Assembly: GCF_036416795.1 (NCBI RefSeq)
Contig: NZ_CP143867.1
Coordinates: forward strand, 5,262,001-5,326,000
Reading direction: 5' to 3'
DNA from: Bacteroides sp. MSB163
GTDB lineage: Bacteria > Bacteroidota > Bacteroidia > Bacteroidales > Bacteroidaceae
DNA length: 64,000 nt
The notes under the pieces were generated by a model. It worked only from the letters and a program-made list of their open reading frames with translations, did no database searches and had not been told where the DNA came from. The first letter of the stretch is position 1; every line of letters begins with the position of its first letter. A program made the translations under genes and the position numbers. Positions 34,143-42,560 of this stretch are shown piece after piece.

Positions 34143-34234
34143 AGCTACAAGTTACAAAAAGCTACAAGCTACAAGTTGCCACGCTATCAGTCCGAAAGGC
34201 ACTTATAGCTTGTAGCTTTTTGTAACTCGTAGCT
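34143..34234. repeat. Post-stop palindrome with shared GC core (element D, longest stem)
   Basis: Arms 34143-34176 and 34201-34234 pair at 32 of 34 positions and contain an internal AAAAAG/CTTTTT block. The 24-base loop reads TGCCACGCTATCAGTCCGAA on the plus strand. It lies between two genes of the same direction, and a short T-run follows the right arm, so termination of plus-strand transcripts is possible here. Confidence 0.9.
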
Positions 34235-34257
34235 TTTTAACATTAAAAATCACGACA

Positions 34258-34992
34258 ATGAGTATAAAGAAAGTCTTGCGGATAGTCCGCAACCTGATAC
34301 TCTTTTTCTTTATTTCCACTATTCTGGCAGTGGTGCTGTATCGCTTTATCCCTGTTTACACCACTCCCCTCATGGTAATCCGCAGCACCCAGCAACTCTT
34401 CAAAGGCGAAAAGCCGGTATGGCATCATACTTGGGTTTCTTTCGATAAGATCTCCCCTCATTTGCCGATGGCAGTTATCGCTTCGGAAGATAATCGCTTT
34501 GCCACCCACAACGGCTTCGATTTCGAAGAGATAAAAAAAGCCATGAAAGAGAATGAAACCCGCAAACGGAAACGGGGTGCCAGTACTATTAGCCAACAGA
34601 CCGCAAAGAATGTATTCCTTTGGCCGCAATCCTCATGGGTACGAAAGGGATTCGAGGTTTATTTCACCTGGTTGATAGAACTATGCTGGTCGAAAGAACG
34701 GATTATGGAAGTTTATCTCAACTCCATCGAAATGGGACAAGGTATTTATGGAGCAGAAGCTACCGCCAAATATAAGTTCCATACCACTGCCGCCAAACTG
34801 ACTGCGGGACAATGTGCATTGATAGCGGCAACACTCCCCAATCCGATACGTTTTGATTCGGCGCATCCGTCAGCTTACATTCTGCGGAGACAATCGCAAA
34901 TCCTGAGATTGATGAAATTGGTTCCCAAATTCCCTCCGGTAGAAAAGAAAGAAGTCAAGAAGCAGAAAAGTGAGAAGAGGAAAAAGAAATAA
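34258..34992 (+). CDS. mtgA: Monofunctional biosynthetic peptidoglycan transglycosylase
   Basis: The protein has 244 residues. One N-terminal membrane anchor (about residues 12-34) precedes a GT51 domain with the catalytic Glu in VIASEDNRFATHNGFD, RGASTISQQTAKNVFLWP, RIMEVYLNSIEMGQGIYGAE and LIAATLPNPIRF. The transpeptidase domain of bifunctional penicillin-binding proteins is absent, and the length equals MtgA. It polymerises lipid II on the outer face of the inner membrane. The C-terminus is a Lys-rich tail (KKEVKKQKSEKRKKK). Confidence 0.94.
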   Translation: MSIKKVLRIVRNLILFFFISTILAVVLYRFIPVYTTPLMVIRSTQQLFKGEKPVWHHTWVSFDKISPHLPMAVIASEDNRFATHNGFDFEEIKKAMKENETRKRKRGASTISQQTAKNVFLWPQSSWVRKGFEVYFTWLIELCWSKERIMEVYLNSIEMGQGIYGAEATAKYKFHTTAAKLTAGQCALIAATLPNPIRFDSAHPSAYILRRQSQILRLMKLVPKFPPVEKKEVKKQKSEKRKKK

Positions 34993-35026
34993 TCTGTGTA
35001 TATTTGTATGCTTAATATGGTAAGGA

Positions 35027-36274
35027 ATGAAAAAAGTCTTGTCGCTATTCTTGATTTGTATCATCTGTTGCGGGGTGCATGCCCAGCGTACGGAAGTTTA
35101 TAATCAGCATATACATACGGTGCAGGTCATTGCCAACAATGATTATATGTCTCCTGCCGTCATCCGGCTGGGAGAGAATGAAACTGTAGAAATATCTTTC
35201 GACCACCTGACTCACGATTACCACCGCTACCAGTACATCCTCACGCACTGCAATGCGGACTGGACACCTTCGGATCTTTCCGAAACAGAATATCTGGATG
35301 GTTTCAATGACAATCCGATAGAAGATCACGATATTTCCGTCAATACTACCCTGCCCTACACGCATTACCGTCTGACACTTCCTAACGACCAGGTACAACT
35401 GAAACTTTCGGGTAACTACCGTCTGACGGTTTATGACGATGCTGAGGGAAAGAATAAGCCGGCTTTCACTACCTGCTTCCGGGTATTGCAAAAGGAGGTG
35501 AACGTATCGGCACAAGTCAGCAGTGACACTGAGATAGACCGGAATAAAACGCACCAGCAGGTGAGTTTTAGCATTCAGTATAAAGGATATCCTATCCGCA
35601 ATCCGCAGAATGAAGTCAAAGTACACGTCTTACAGGATAATCGTACGGATAACCGGGTAACGAATCTGCATCCTTCCTATATTGGTCCCGATCAGCTACG
35701 TTACGAACATAACCGGGCCTTGATATTTCCTGCGGGAAACGAGTACCGGCGTTTTGAAATGGTGAGTACCCGCTATGCTTCGCAAGGTGTGGAGAGTATT
35801 CGCTATCATGCTCCTTACTATCATGTCACACTCCGCCCGGACGAGCCTCGCTTACTAAACTACAGTTACGATCAAGATCAGAACGGACGCTTCGTAATAC
35901 GATATGACGAGGCGGTAGATAATGCTACTGAAGCAGATTACTTCTTCGTTCATTTCTCTCTGCTATGGGAGAACCCGCTAACTGAAGGGAACTTCTATCT
36001 GCAAGGAGCTTTTACTTATGATAATTTTAATGAAGAGAGTCGGTTGAAGTATAATGCAGAAACGCATGCTTATGAATGCACGCAATTACTGAAACAGGGA
36101 GCGTATAATTATCAATACTTATATGTGGCTCCCGGCACCACCGCAGGAAGTACTGCACAGGCAGAGGGGAATTTCTATGAGACAGAGAATGAATATCTGA
36201 TCCTTGTTTACCACCGGGCCTTTGGAGAAAGATACGACAGGCTGATCGGGATGCAACAGGTACATTATAAATAG
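35027..36274 (+). CDS. DUF5103 protein (type IX secretion plug-like)
   Basis: The protein has 415 residues with signal peptide 1-19 (ICIICCGVHAQ). The Ig-like first domain (SFDHLTHDYHRYQYILTHCN, then ADWTPSDLSETEYLDGFNDN) is the hallmark of DUF5103, a family that includes the plug protein of the SprA translocon in the type IX system. Later segments TRYASQGVESI and EGNFYLQGAFTYDNFNEESR also fit. The gene is common in Bacteroidetes including those without gliding or obvious type IX secretion, so its role here is open. A TATATTTG -7 box lies at 34999-35006. The stop TAG shares its G with palindrome E. Confidence 0.85.
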   Translation: MKKVLSLFLICIICCGVHAQRTEVYNQHIHTVQVIANNDYMSPAVIRLGENETVEISFDHLTHDYHRYQYILTHCNADWTPSDLSETEYLDGFNDNPIEDHDISVNTTLPYTHYRLTLPNDQVQLKLSGNYRLTVYDDAEGKNKPAFTTCFRVLQKEVNVSAQVSSDTEIDRNKTHQQVSFSIQYKGYPIRNPQNEVKVHVLQDNRTDNRVTNLHPSYIGPDQLRYEHNRALIFPAGNEYRRFEMVSTRYASQGVESIRYHAPYYHVTLRPDEPRLLNYSYDQDQNGRFVIRYDEAVDNATEADYFFVHFSLLWENPLTEGNFYLQGAFTYDNFNEESRLKYNAETHAYECTQLLKQGAYNYQYLYVAPGTTAGSTAQAEGNFYETENEYLILVYHRAFGERYDRLIGMQQVHYK

Positions 36275-36343
36275 TTACAGGCTACAAGCTACGAGTACTT
36301 TTCAGTGTGACAGCGCAGCTACTCGTAGCTTGTAGCCCGTAAC
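36274..36343. repeat. Stop-codon palindrome with shared GC core (element E)
   Basis: Arms 36274-36297 and 36320-36343 pair at 23 of 24 positions. The left arm begins with the last base of the TAG stop. The loop reads, on the minus strand, GCTGCGCTGTCACACTGAAA. It lies between convergent genes (DUF5103 and cydB). Confidence 0.88.
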
Positions 36344-36353
36344 TCGTAACTAT

Positions 36354-37499
36354 CTAATACGCATGTCCTCCATCTTTCATTTCCTTTTCACTAATCTTAT
36401 GTATATCAATACTTCTCCAAGCATAGAAGATATACGCAAGAACAAACGGAACCAGGAAGGAAACATAGAACATTACCCTCAGTGTAAACTGGCTGGAGCA
36501 ACTGTTTGCCAACGTCAGTGAACTCTGCAAATCATTGGTAGAAGGATAATAAGCCGTATTATTATATCCTGCAACCAGCAACAATGCAAGTACTGCCAAC
36601 ACTGTACCTATGCCCGTAAACCAGATACCTTTATCAAACTTTGTCTTCAACAAACTCTTTCCTATACCGAACAACACCAGTACCACTCCTATCAGGAACA
36701 GCACCAATACCAGCGGCATTTCGATAAAGTTCGTCAGATACTTATACGGTTCCATAAAGACTTCGCCCGTCTCCGGATTCACCGCATATCCATCTGCCAA
36801 CAGCGTACGGATAACAAACGACAGGAAGAACACCAGGAACAACACGGAATTACCTATCAACGAACGGCGGCTACGTGCCACCAGATCTTTATCATCAATA
36901 TTATTAATAAAGTAAAGAGCCCCCAGAATACGAGCCAGAAAGAACACCGCCAACCCAAGCACTACATTCCATGGATTAGTCAACGCATCCAGACCATGCC
37001 AACCATTTGCCCAATGACTGATAACCGGCATCACCGTATTCGTCATATTCCCCTTAGCGATATAAAACTCCGAACCGGTGAAAAACGTAGCCACCGCACC
37101 GCCCAGCAACACCGGACCTATTACTCCATTAATCACCAAGAATGTACGGTATGTATTCTTTCCCAGCAGATTTCCCGCCTTGCTCTGGAACTCATAGCTG
37201 ACAGCCTGCAACACAAAGCTGAACAGAATAATCATCCAAAGCCAGTACGCACCACCAAAACTCGTGCTATAAAACAATGGGAAAGATGCAAAGAACGCAC
37301 CACCAAACGTTACCAGCGTAGTGAACGTAAACTCCCACTTCCGCCCGGTAGAGTTAATCATCATTTTCTTGTGCTCTTCCGTCTTGCCCAGACAGAAAAT
37401 AAGCGAATTACCACCCTGCACAAACAGCAGGAATACAAGAAGGGCTCCCAGCAATGATACCACGAACCACCAATATTGTTGTAGAAAAACGTAGGTCAT
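36354..37499 (-). CDS. cydB: Cytochrome bd quinol oxidase subunit II
   Basis: The protein has 381 residues and eight or nine membrane segments. The N-terminus QYWWFVVSLLGALLVFLLFV then QGG, the GAYWLWMIILFSFVLQAVSYEF block and the C-terminal LPFVLAYIFYAWRSID match CydB. It pairs with CydA to oxidise menaquinol and reduce O2 at low concentration in the inner membrane, the nanaerobic respiration known in Bacteroides. It lies 37 bp after cydA and is the last gene of the DUF4492-cydA-cydB operon. Confidence 0.93.
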   Translation of the reverse strand: MTYVFLQQYWWFVVSLLGALLVFLLFVQGGNSLIFCLGKTEEHKKMMINSTGRKWEFTFTTLVTFGGAFFASFPLFYSTSFGGAYWLWMIILFSFVLQAVSYEFQSKAGNLLGKNTYRTFLVINGVIGPVLLGGAVATFFTGSEFYIAKGNMTNTVMPVISHWANGWHGLDALTNPWNVVLGLAVFFLARILGALYFINNIDDKDLVARSRRSLIGNSVLFLVFFLSFVIRTLLADGYAVNPETGEVFMEPYKYLTNFIEMPLVLVLFLIGVVLVLFGIGKSLLKTKFDKGIWFTGIGTVLAVLALLLVAGYNNTAYYPSTNDLQSSLTLANSCSSQFTLRVMFYVSFLVPFVLAYIFYAWRSIDIHKISEKEMKDGGHAY

Positions 37500-37536
37500 A
37501 TAATTTAAGTATTAAGTATTAAAGATTAAGTCTTAA

Positions 37537-39090
37537 TCAATCCTCAATTTCCGGTCCTTTCTTTATCGCTTTCAGCAAGATACCGATTTCGGCTATCAGC
37601 ATGACGGTAAACAATACCAGGAAGATGAAGAATGTTGTCTGCACGGAGCCGACATCCAACTTTGAGATAGCTGCATTTACAGGCAGCATATCCTGTATGG
37701 CCCATGGCTGACGCCCACATTCGGCAACCACCCATCCGGCTTGTCCGGCCAGATAGCCCAATGGAATAGTCAACAGAGCTACCCAGTGCATCCATTTCAT
37801 TTTTGACAAATCCCGCTTGTATGCCAGGAACAATACAACTATAAAGAATAATATAAAGTATCCGCCCAACATCACCATCACGCGAAATGCATAGAATGTC
37901 AGTGGCACATTGGGCACCAGGTCATTTACATCCTTAATATATCCATAACCAAAATAAGCTACATTTTCCTTCAACACCTTGGCAGCTTCCACAGCTTCGG
38001 CATCGTTATCCGCAGCCTGTGCAGCACGATAAGCAGCCAGCGCACCAATCGCTGTTTTCCCGCGTTCTATCTTCTCCTCGGCAGAAAGTGCCTGCGTTCC
38101 ATCCTTCAACTGATAGCCACCCTCAATAAGATCCGTGATACCGGGTACGAATCCATCCAACTTCCTTTCCGCCAGTAACGAAAGCATCTTTGGTATCTCT
38201 ATTCTGAACAGGAAAGGATCCTGTCCGTCATTATAAGTCTTTTTTTCAGGATTCAGCATACCGATGGCAACCAATCCGGCCCCCTGCTGCCCCTCATAAT
38301 ATCCTTCCATGGCAGCCAACTTCATCGGCTGCGTCTGTGCCACCTGATAGCCCGAACCGTCTCCTGTCCATGCAGAGAGCAGGGCCGAAACCAAACCTAC
38401 CCAAGCAGCTATCTTTATGCTGGACAATGCGAACTTCCTATTCCGCTTCTTCAGCAGAAACCAGCACGCCACACCTACCACAAACACGGCACCCAGCACC
38501 CAGCCGGACAACACCGTATGGAAAAACTTATTCACCGCCGTAGGCGACAATGCCACTGCCCAAAAGTCCACCATCTCATTTCTCACTGTATCCGGATTGA
38601 ACTCCATCCCCACCGGATTTTGCATCCATGCATTTGCCACAAGTATCCACCAGGCCGAAATCGTAGCACCAAGTCCCGTCAGCCAGGTAGATGCCAGGTG
38701 AAACTTCTTGCTCACCTTGTCCCAGCCAAAGAACATGACCGCAATGAAAGTAGCCTCCATAAAGAAGGCCAGAATGCCTTCGATAGCAAGCGGTGCCCCG
38801 AAGATATCGCCCACAAACCAACTGTAATTGCTCCAGTTGGTTCCGAACTCAAACTCCAGAATCAGTCCCGTCGCCACGCCTATGGCAAAGTTGATACCGA
38901 ATAGTTTCATCCAAAACTTGGCGGTGCGTTTCCAAAACTCATCACCCGTACGATAATACATAGTCTCCATGATACCCATGATGACTGCCAGCCCCAGTGT
39001 GAGCGGCACAAAAATCCAATGATAAATAGCGGTCAGTGCAAATTGTGCCCTCGACCAGTCAATCAGAGAAGTGTCGATGTGTTCAAGCAT
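37537..39090 (-). CDS. cydA: Cytochrome bd quinol oxidase subunit I
   Basis: The protein has 517 residues. The heme-binding N-terminal region is RAQFALTAIYHWIFVPLTLG with the conserved His. The GWVVAECGRQPWAIQ block near the C-terminus is the CydA signature. The quinol-binding Q-loop region (about 240-330) includes GDGSGYQVAQTQPMKLAAME. Residues 310-380 contain a family-variable Ala/Glu-rich insert (EAVEAAKVLKEN). It catalyses menaquinol oxidation with heme b558, b595 and d. It is preceded by the small DUF4492 gene. Confidence 0.95.
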   Translation of the reverse strand: MLEHIDTSLIDWSRAQFALTAIYHWIFVPLTLGLAVIMGIMETMYYRTGDEFWKRTAKFWMKLFGINFAIGVATGLILEFEFGTNWSNYSWFVGDIFGAPLAIEGILAFFMEATFIAVMFFGWDKVSKKFHLASTWLTGLGATISAWWILVANAWMQNPVGMEFNPDTVRNEMVDFWAVALSPTAVNKFFHTVLSGWVLGAVFVVGVACWFLLKKRNRKFALSSIKIAAWVGLVSALLSAWTGDGSGYQVAQTQPMKLAAMEGYYEGQQGAGLVAIGMLNPEKKTYNDGQDPFLFRIEIPKMLSLLAERKLDGFVPGITDLIEGGYQLKDGTQALSAEEKIERGKTAIGALAAYRAAQAADNDAEAVEAAKVLKENVAYFGYGYIKDVNDLVPNVPLTFYAFRVMVMLGGYFILFFIVVLFLAYKRDLSKMKWMHWVALLTIPLGYLAGQAGWVVAECGRQPWAIQDMLPVNAAISKLDVGSVQTTFFIFLVLFTVMLIAEIGILLKAIKKGPEIED

Positions 39091-39158
39091 AAGAAATCGA
39101 GTTATAGTTATTAATTGTTAGTTGCTTTACTCAGAAGTTAAAGGAGTTATTGCTTTAC

Positions 39159-39386
39159 TCAAGGCGGATCACCAATAGCACGATGAATGAGCTCCCTGCC
39201 CACATACTCTTCTTTATCTCCGCCTACGGCCGGCGTATTCAGATAATTAGGAAAGAAGAAAAGGCGCAATATGAAGAACATGATGAAGAGTTTCACCAGA
39301 ATAATGAACCATAAAGTTCTCCCAAGTGTCATACCTCGGAAACCATCGACGTAAAAACGCCAGATTTTCAGGACTGTATTCTTCAT
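39159..39386 (-). CDS. DUF4492 small membrane protein of the cyd operon
   Basis: The protein has 75 residues. A basic N-terminus with WRFYVDGFRGMTLGRTLWF is followed by one strong membrane helix (about 26-46), then a short polar tail. DUF4492 proteins recur directly upstream of cydA in Bacteroidetes, so a role in oxidase assembly or as a small third subunit, like CydX in Proteobacteria, is likely (inference). No sequence similarity to CydX was seen. The gene is first in the operon after the promoter at 39409-39441. Confidence 0.85.
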   Translation of the reverse strand: MKNTVLKIWRFYVDGFRGMTLGRTLWFIILVKLFIMFFILRLFFFPNYLNTPAVGGDKEEYVGRELIHRAIGDPP

Positions 39387-39408
39387 AATAGAAAATTTAT
39401 AATCATTA

Positions 39409-39441
39409 CAAATATAAAACTTTTATATATTAAATAACAAA
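39409..39441 (-). promoter_or_regulatory. Promoter of the DUF4492-cydAB operon
   Basis: On the minus strand, TTTG (39438-39441), 21-bp spacer, perfect TATATTTG (39409-39416). The start codon is 23 bp downstream. Confidence 0.7.
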
Positions 39442-39536
39442 TAAAAGGGCAAAAAGTTAGTCATCGACATAAAAAAGCATTCCGACGACTAAAAATTCAG
39501 AACCGTCTATCTCTTTTGCAGGGCATTTTCCGACAC

Positions 39537-39580
39537 CATATCTTCGCAAGCGTTAAACAATATAGCATAACGAAGATATG
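39537..39580 (+). promoter_or_regulatory. Inverted repeat that covers the tolC-like start codon
   Basis: CATATCTTCG (39537-39546) and CGAAGATATG (39571-39580) are perfect 10-bp complements around a 24-base loop. The last three bases are the ATG of the TolC-family gene. In mRNA this would pair the start codon; as DNA it could be an operator. Confidence 0.5.
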
Positions 39581-41005
39581 AGAAACGTAAGAAGATTGAC
39601 AGTGATAACACTCTGCGTAGCAAGCGCCTGTGTCGGAAGCACGACACTGAGGGCACAGGACGCCGCTCCCATTGCATCGCAAGAGTTAACGGCATCCGAT
39701 GCCGCTCCCGAAGCTGGCACAGCACTTCCCGCCGAGTGGGATTTGCAGACTTGCATCGACTATGCCTTGCAACACAACATCACCCTGAAGCGTAACCGTA
39801 TCAGTGCGGAAAGCGCAGAAGTAGATGTAAAAACGGCCAAGGCCGCCCTTTTTCCCAGCCTCTCGGCAAATATCAGCCAGCGCATTGTGAACCGCCCGAA
39901 CAGTGAAAGCGGTACCATCATCAGTGGCGACAACATCACCAGCAGTAGCAGTAAAACCTCGTACAACGGCAGTTATGGCATTGATGCCAACTGGACCCTT
40001 TACAACGGTAGCAAGCGTCTGAACACCATCAAGCAACAGCAACTAAACAATCGCATCGCCGAGCTCAACGTTGCCGAGAGTGAAAATTCCATCGAGGAAA
40101 GTATCGCGCAGATATACGTGCAGATACTCTATGCCGCCGAAGCTGTGAAAGTGAACGAAAATACACTTGCCGTCAGCCAGGCCGAACGTGACCGCGGGCA
40201 GCAATTGTTGGAAGCCGGAAGCATCGCCAAGAGCGACCTTGCGCAACTGGATGCGCAGGTCAGCACAGATAAATATCAGTTAGTGACGGCACAAGCCACC
40301 CTTCAGGACTACAAACTACAACTGAAACAACTACTTGAACTGGATGGTGAAAAGGAAATGAACCTCTATCTGCCCTCCCTGGGAGATGAGAATGTATTGA
40401 TACCCCTACCCACCAAGACGGATGTGTATCAAGCCGCCCTCACTTTCCGCCCGGAGATAGAGTCGGGCAAACTGAATGTGAAGGCATCCGACCTTGACAT
40501 CAGCATCGCTAAAGCGGGATATATTCCGACATTAAGCCTCAGCGCAGGTATCGGTACAACGAATGCCAACGGCAACGACTTTTCCTTCTCCGAACAGGTA
40601 AAGAATAATTGGAACAACTCACTGGGACTGACCGTAAGTATCCCCATCTTCACCAACCGTCAGACCAAGAGTGCCGTGCAAAAGGCCCGTCTGCAAAAGC
40701 AGACCAGTGAACTGGACTTGCTGGATCAGCAGAAGACTTTATACAAGACCATAGAAAGCCTCTGGCTGGATGCCAACAGTGCACAGCAGCAATATGTTGC
40801 CGCTGCCGAGAAATTGCGCAGCACGCAGACCAGTTACGATCTGATTCAGGAACAATTCAACCTAGGCATGAAGAATACCGTGGAACTGCTGACTGAGAAG
40901 AATAATCTGCTCAACGCACAGCAGGAAACACTGCAAGCCAAGTACATGGCAATACTGAATGCGCAGTTGCTCCGCTTCTACCAGGGCGAAGGCATACAGT
41001 TGTAA
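39578..41005 (+). CDS. TolC-family outer-membrane efflux protein
   Basis: The protein has 475 residues with a signal peptide ending TTLRAQ (about 27). Two tandem OEP repeats follow, with long helical parts (QQQLNNRIAELNVAESENSI, EQFNLGMKNTVELLTEKNNL) and the barrel-strand pattern YNGSYGIDANWTLYNGSKR. It forms the outer-membrane duct of a tripartite pump. Next on the same strand come a MacA-type adaptor and split MacB-type ABC subunits, so this is probably the cognate channel. The start codon lies in an inverted repeat. A short 22-bp repeat array separates it from the adaptor gene. Confidence 0.93.
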   Translation: MRNVRRLTVITLCVASACVGSTTLRAQDAAPIASQELTASDAAPEAGTALPAEWDLQTCIDYALQHNITLKRNRISAESAEVDVKTAKAALFPSLSANISQRIVNRPNSESGTIISGDNITSSSSKTSYNGSYGIDANWTLYNGSKRLNTIKQQQLNNRIAELNVAESENSIEESIAQIYVQILYAAEAVKVNENTLAVSQAERDRGQQLLEAGSIAKSDLAQLDAQVSTDKYQLVTAQATLQDYKLQLKQLLELDGEKEMNLYLPSLGDENVLIPLPTKTDVYQAALTFRPEIESGKLNVKASDLDISIAKAGYIPTLSLSAGIGTTNANGNDFSFSEQVKNNWNNSLGLTVSIPIFTNRQTKSAVQKARLQKQTSELDLLDQQKTLYKTIESLWLDANSAQQQYVAAAEKLRSTQTSYDLIQEQFNLGMKNTVELLTEKNNLLNAQQETLQAKYMAILNAQLLRFYQGEGIQL

Positions 41006-41104
41006 CCGTATGACGTAAACGAGCCTGTATATCAATATATTTCTCAGCAATTCATATCATCTCAAACCCCTGATTATCAATCCTTTTAGAGTAACCAGGC
41101 AAAG

Positions 41105-41170
41105 GTAACGACTGAGATAGGCAAAGGTAACGACTGATTCGGGAACAAGGTACAATGTAAAAATTAATTC
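41105..41170. repeat. Short 22-bp repeat (two clear units, one decayed)
   Basis: GTAACGACTGA occurs at 41105 and 41127, a 22-bp step, each preceded by GGCAAAG. A diverged GTACAATG follows at 41150. The core word matches that of the array at 23299. Confidence 0.7.
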
Positions 41171-41212
41171 AGACATATAATATATCATTCAACGAGATAA
41201 GAAACATAAGGT

Positions 41213-42433
41213 ATGAGTAAAAAGAAAATTATCAGCTTAGCGGTCGGAGTCATTATTGTAGCCGGCATAGCTATTTGGACATTTGGCGGACAAGCCAAAA
41301 AGCGGAAGGTGGTATATGAGACGGCCACCGTAGACCGCGCTAACATCTCCAATTCCGTGACGGCCACAGGCACTATCGAACCAGTGACCGAAGTGGAAGT
41401 AGGTACACAGGTCAGCGGTATCATCGATAGGCTGTACGCAGACTATAACTCAGTAGTAACCAAGGGGCAGCTCATTGCCGAAATGGACAAAGTAACCCTG
41501 CAAAGCGAATTAGCATCGCAAAAGGCTACTTACAACGGTGCCAAAGCCGAATATGAATATCAGCAGAAGAATTACGAGCGTAACAAAGGATTGCATGAGA
41601 AACAACTCATCAGTGATACGGATTACGAGCAAAGTCTTTATAACTACCAGAAAGCAAAGAGCGCCTTCGACAGCTGTAAAGCATCTTTGGCCAAAGCAGA
41701 GCGCAATCTGTCCTATGCAACCATCACCTCTCCTATCGATGGCGTTGTCATCAGCCGCGACGTGGAAGAGGGACAGACAGTAGCTTCCGGCTTCGAAACC
41801 CCGACCCTCTTCACCATCGCTGCCGACCTGACACAGATGCAGGTAGTAGCTGACGTAGATGAAGCCGATATAGGCGATGTAGAAGAAGGACAGCGTGTAA
41901 GTTTCACGGTAGACGCTTATCCGAATGATGTGTTTGAAGGAAAAGTGACACAGATTCGCCTGGGAGCCACAAGCAGTTCAAGCAGCACCACTTCCACCAC
42001 TACGGTAGTTACTTATGAAGTAGTCATCTCCGCCCACAATCCGGACTTGAAGCTGAAACCGAGACTGACGGCAAACATCACTATCTACACGCTGGATAAA
42101 CAAGGAGTACTGAGCGTTCCGGCAAAAGCGCTGCGCTTTACGCCTGCCGTTCCACTGGTAGGAGCGAATGCAGTGGTTAAAGATTGCGAAGGTGAACATA
42201 AAGTCTGGACTCGTGAAGGTGACACATTCACTGCACATCCGGTCAGCATAGGTATCTCTAACGGAATCGTCACCGAAATTACAGGCGGTATCAACGAAGG
42301 TACACAGATAGTATCCGATGCGGTGATTAGCACAGGTGCCGAAACCACTATAGCCGAAGGACAGGGAGATGGCGAAAGAAGTCCTTTCATGCCGGGCCCT
42401 CCGGGAAATAATAAGAAAAAGAATAGTAAATGA
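41213..42433 (+). CDS. MacA-type periplasmic adaptor (membrane fusion protein)
   Basis: The protein has 406 residues. One N-terminal membrane anchor (residues 5-24) precedes the biotinyl/lipoyl half (VEVGTQVSGIIDRLYADYNS), a coiled-coil hairpin (about 90-150, YEYQQKNYERNKGLHEKQLI), the second lipoyl half ATITSPIDGVVISRDVEEGQ, a beta-barrel and a membrane-proximal domain. The layout fits MacA/RND adaptors that link an inner-membrane ABC transporter to TolC. A Ser/Thr-rich stretch SSSSTTSTTTVV (about 255-267) interrupts the barrel domain. The tail is Lys-rich. The TGA stop lies inside palindrome F. Confidence 0.92.
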   Translation: MSKKKIISLAVGVIIVAGIAIWTFGGQAKKRKVVYETATVDRANISNSVTATGTIEPVTEVEVGTQVSGIIDRLYADYNSVVTKGQLIAEMDKVTLQSELASQKATYNGAKAEYEYQQKNYERNKGLHEKQLISDTDYEQSLYNYQKAKSAFDSCKASLAKAERNLSYATITSPIDGVVISRDVEEGQTVASGFETPTLFTIAADLTQMQVVADVDEADIGDVEEGQRVSFTVDAYPNDVFEGKVTQIRLGATSSSSSTTSTTTVVTYEVVISAHNPDLKLKPRLTANITIYTLDKQGVLSVPAKALRFTPAVPLVGANAVVKDCEGEHKVWTREGDTFTAHPVSIGISNGIVTEITGGINEGTQIVSDAVISTGAETTIAEGQGDGERSPFMPGPPGNNKKKNSK

Positions 42434-42536
42434 TAATTTAATGAAGAACTAAGAATGAAGAATTACCTTGCGGCATGCTTGCATAGCGCAGCCAAATTCT
42501 TCATGCTGCATTCTTCATTTCGCTAAATTATCATTT
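42428..42536. repeat. Stop-codon palindrome with shared GC core (element F, different stem)
   Basis: The left arm 42428-42464 starts at AAATGA, which includes the adaptor stop codon; the right arm is 42495-42536. The outer 13 bases pair perfectly, the inner AATGAAGAATT words pair with small bulges. The loop reads, on the minus strand, GGCTGCGCTATGCAAGCATG. It is located between two co-directional pump genes. Confidence 0.85.
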
Positions 42537-42560
42537 ATTCAACGAAACAATTCCGAAACA

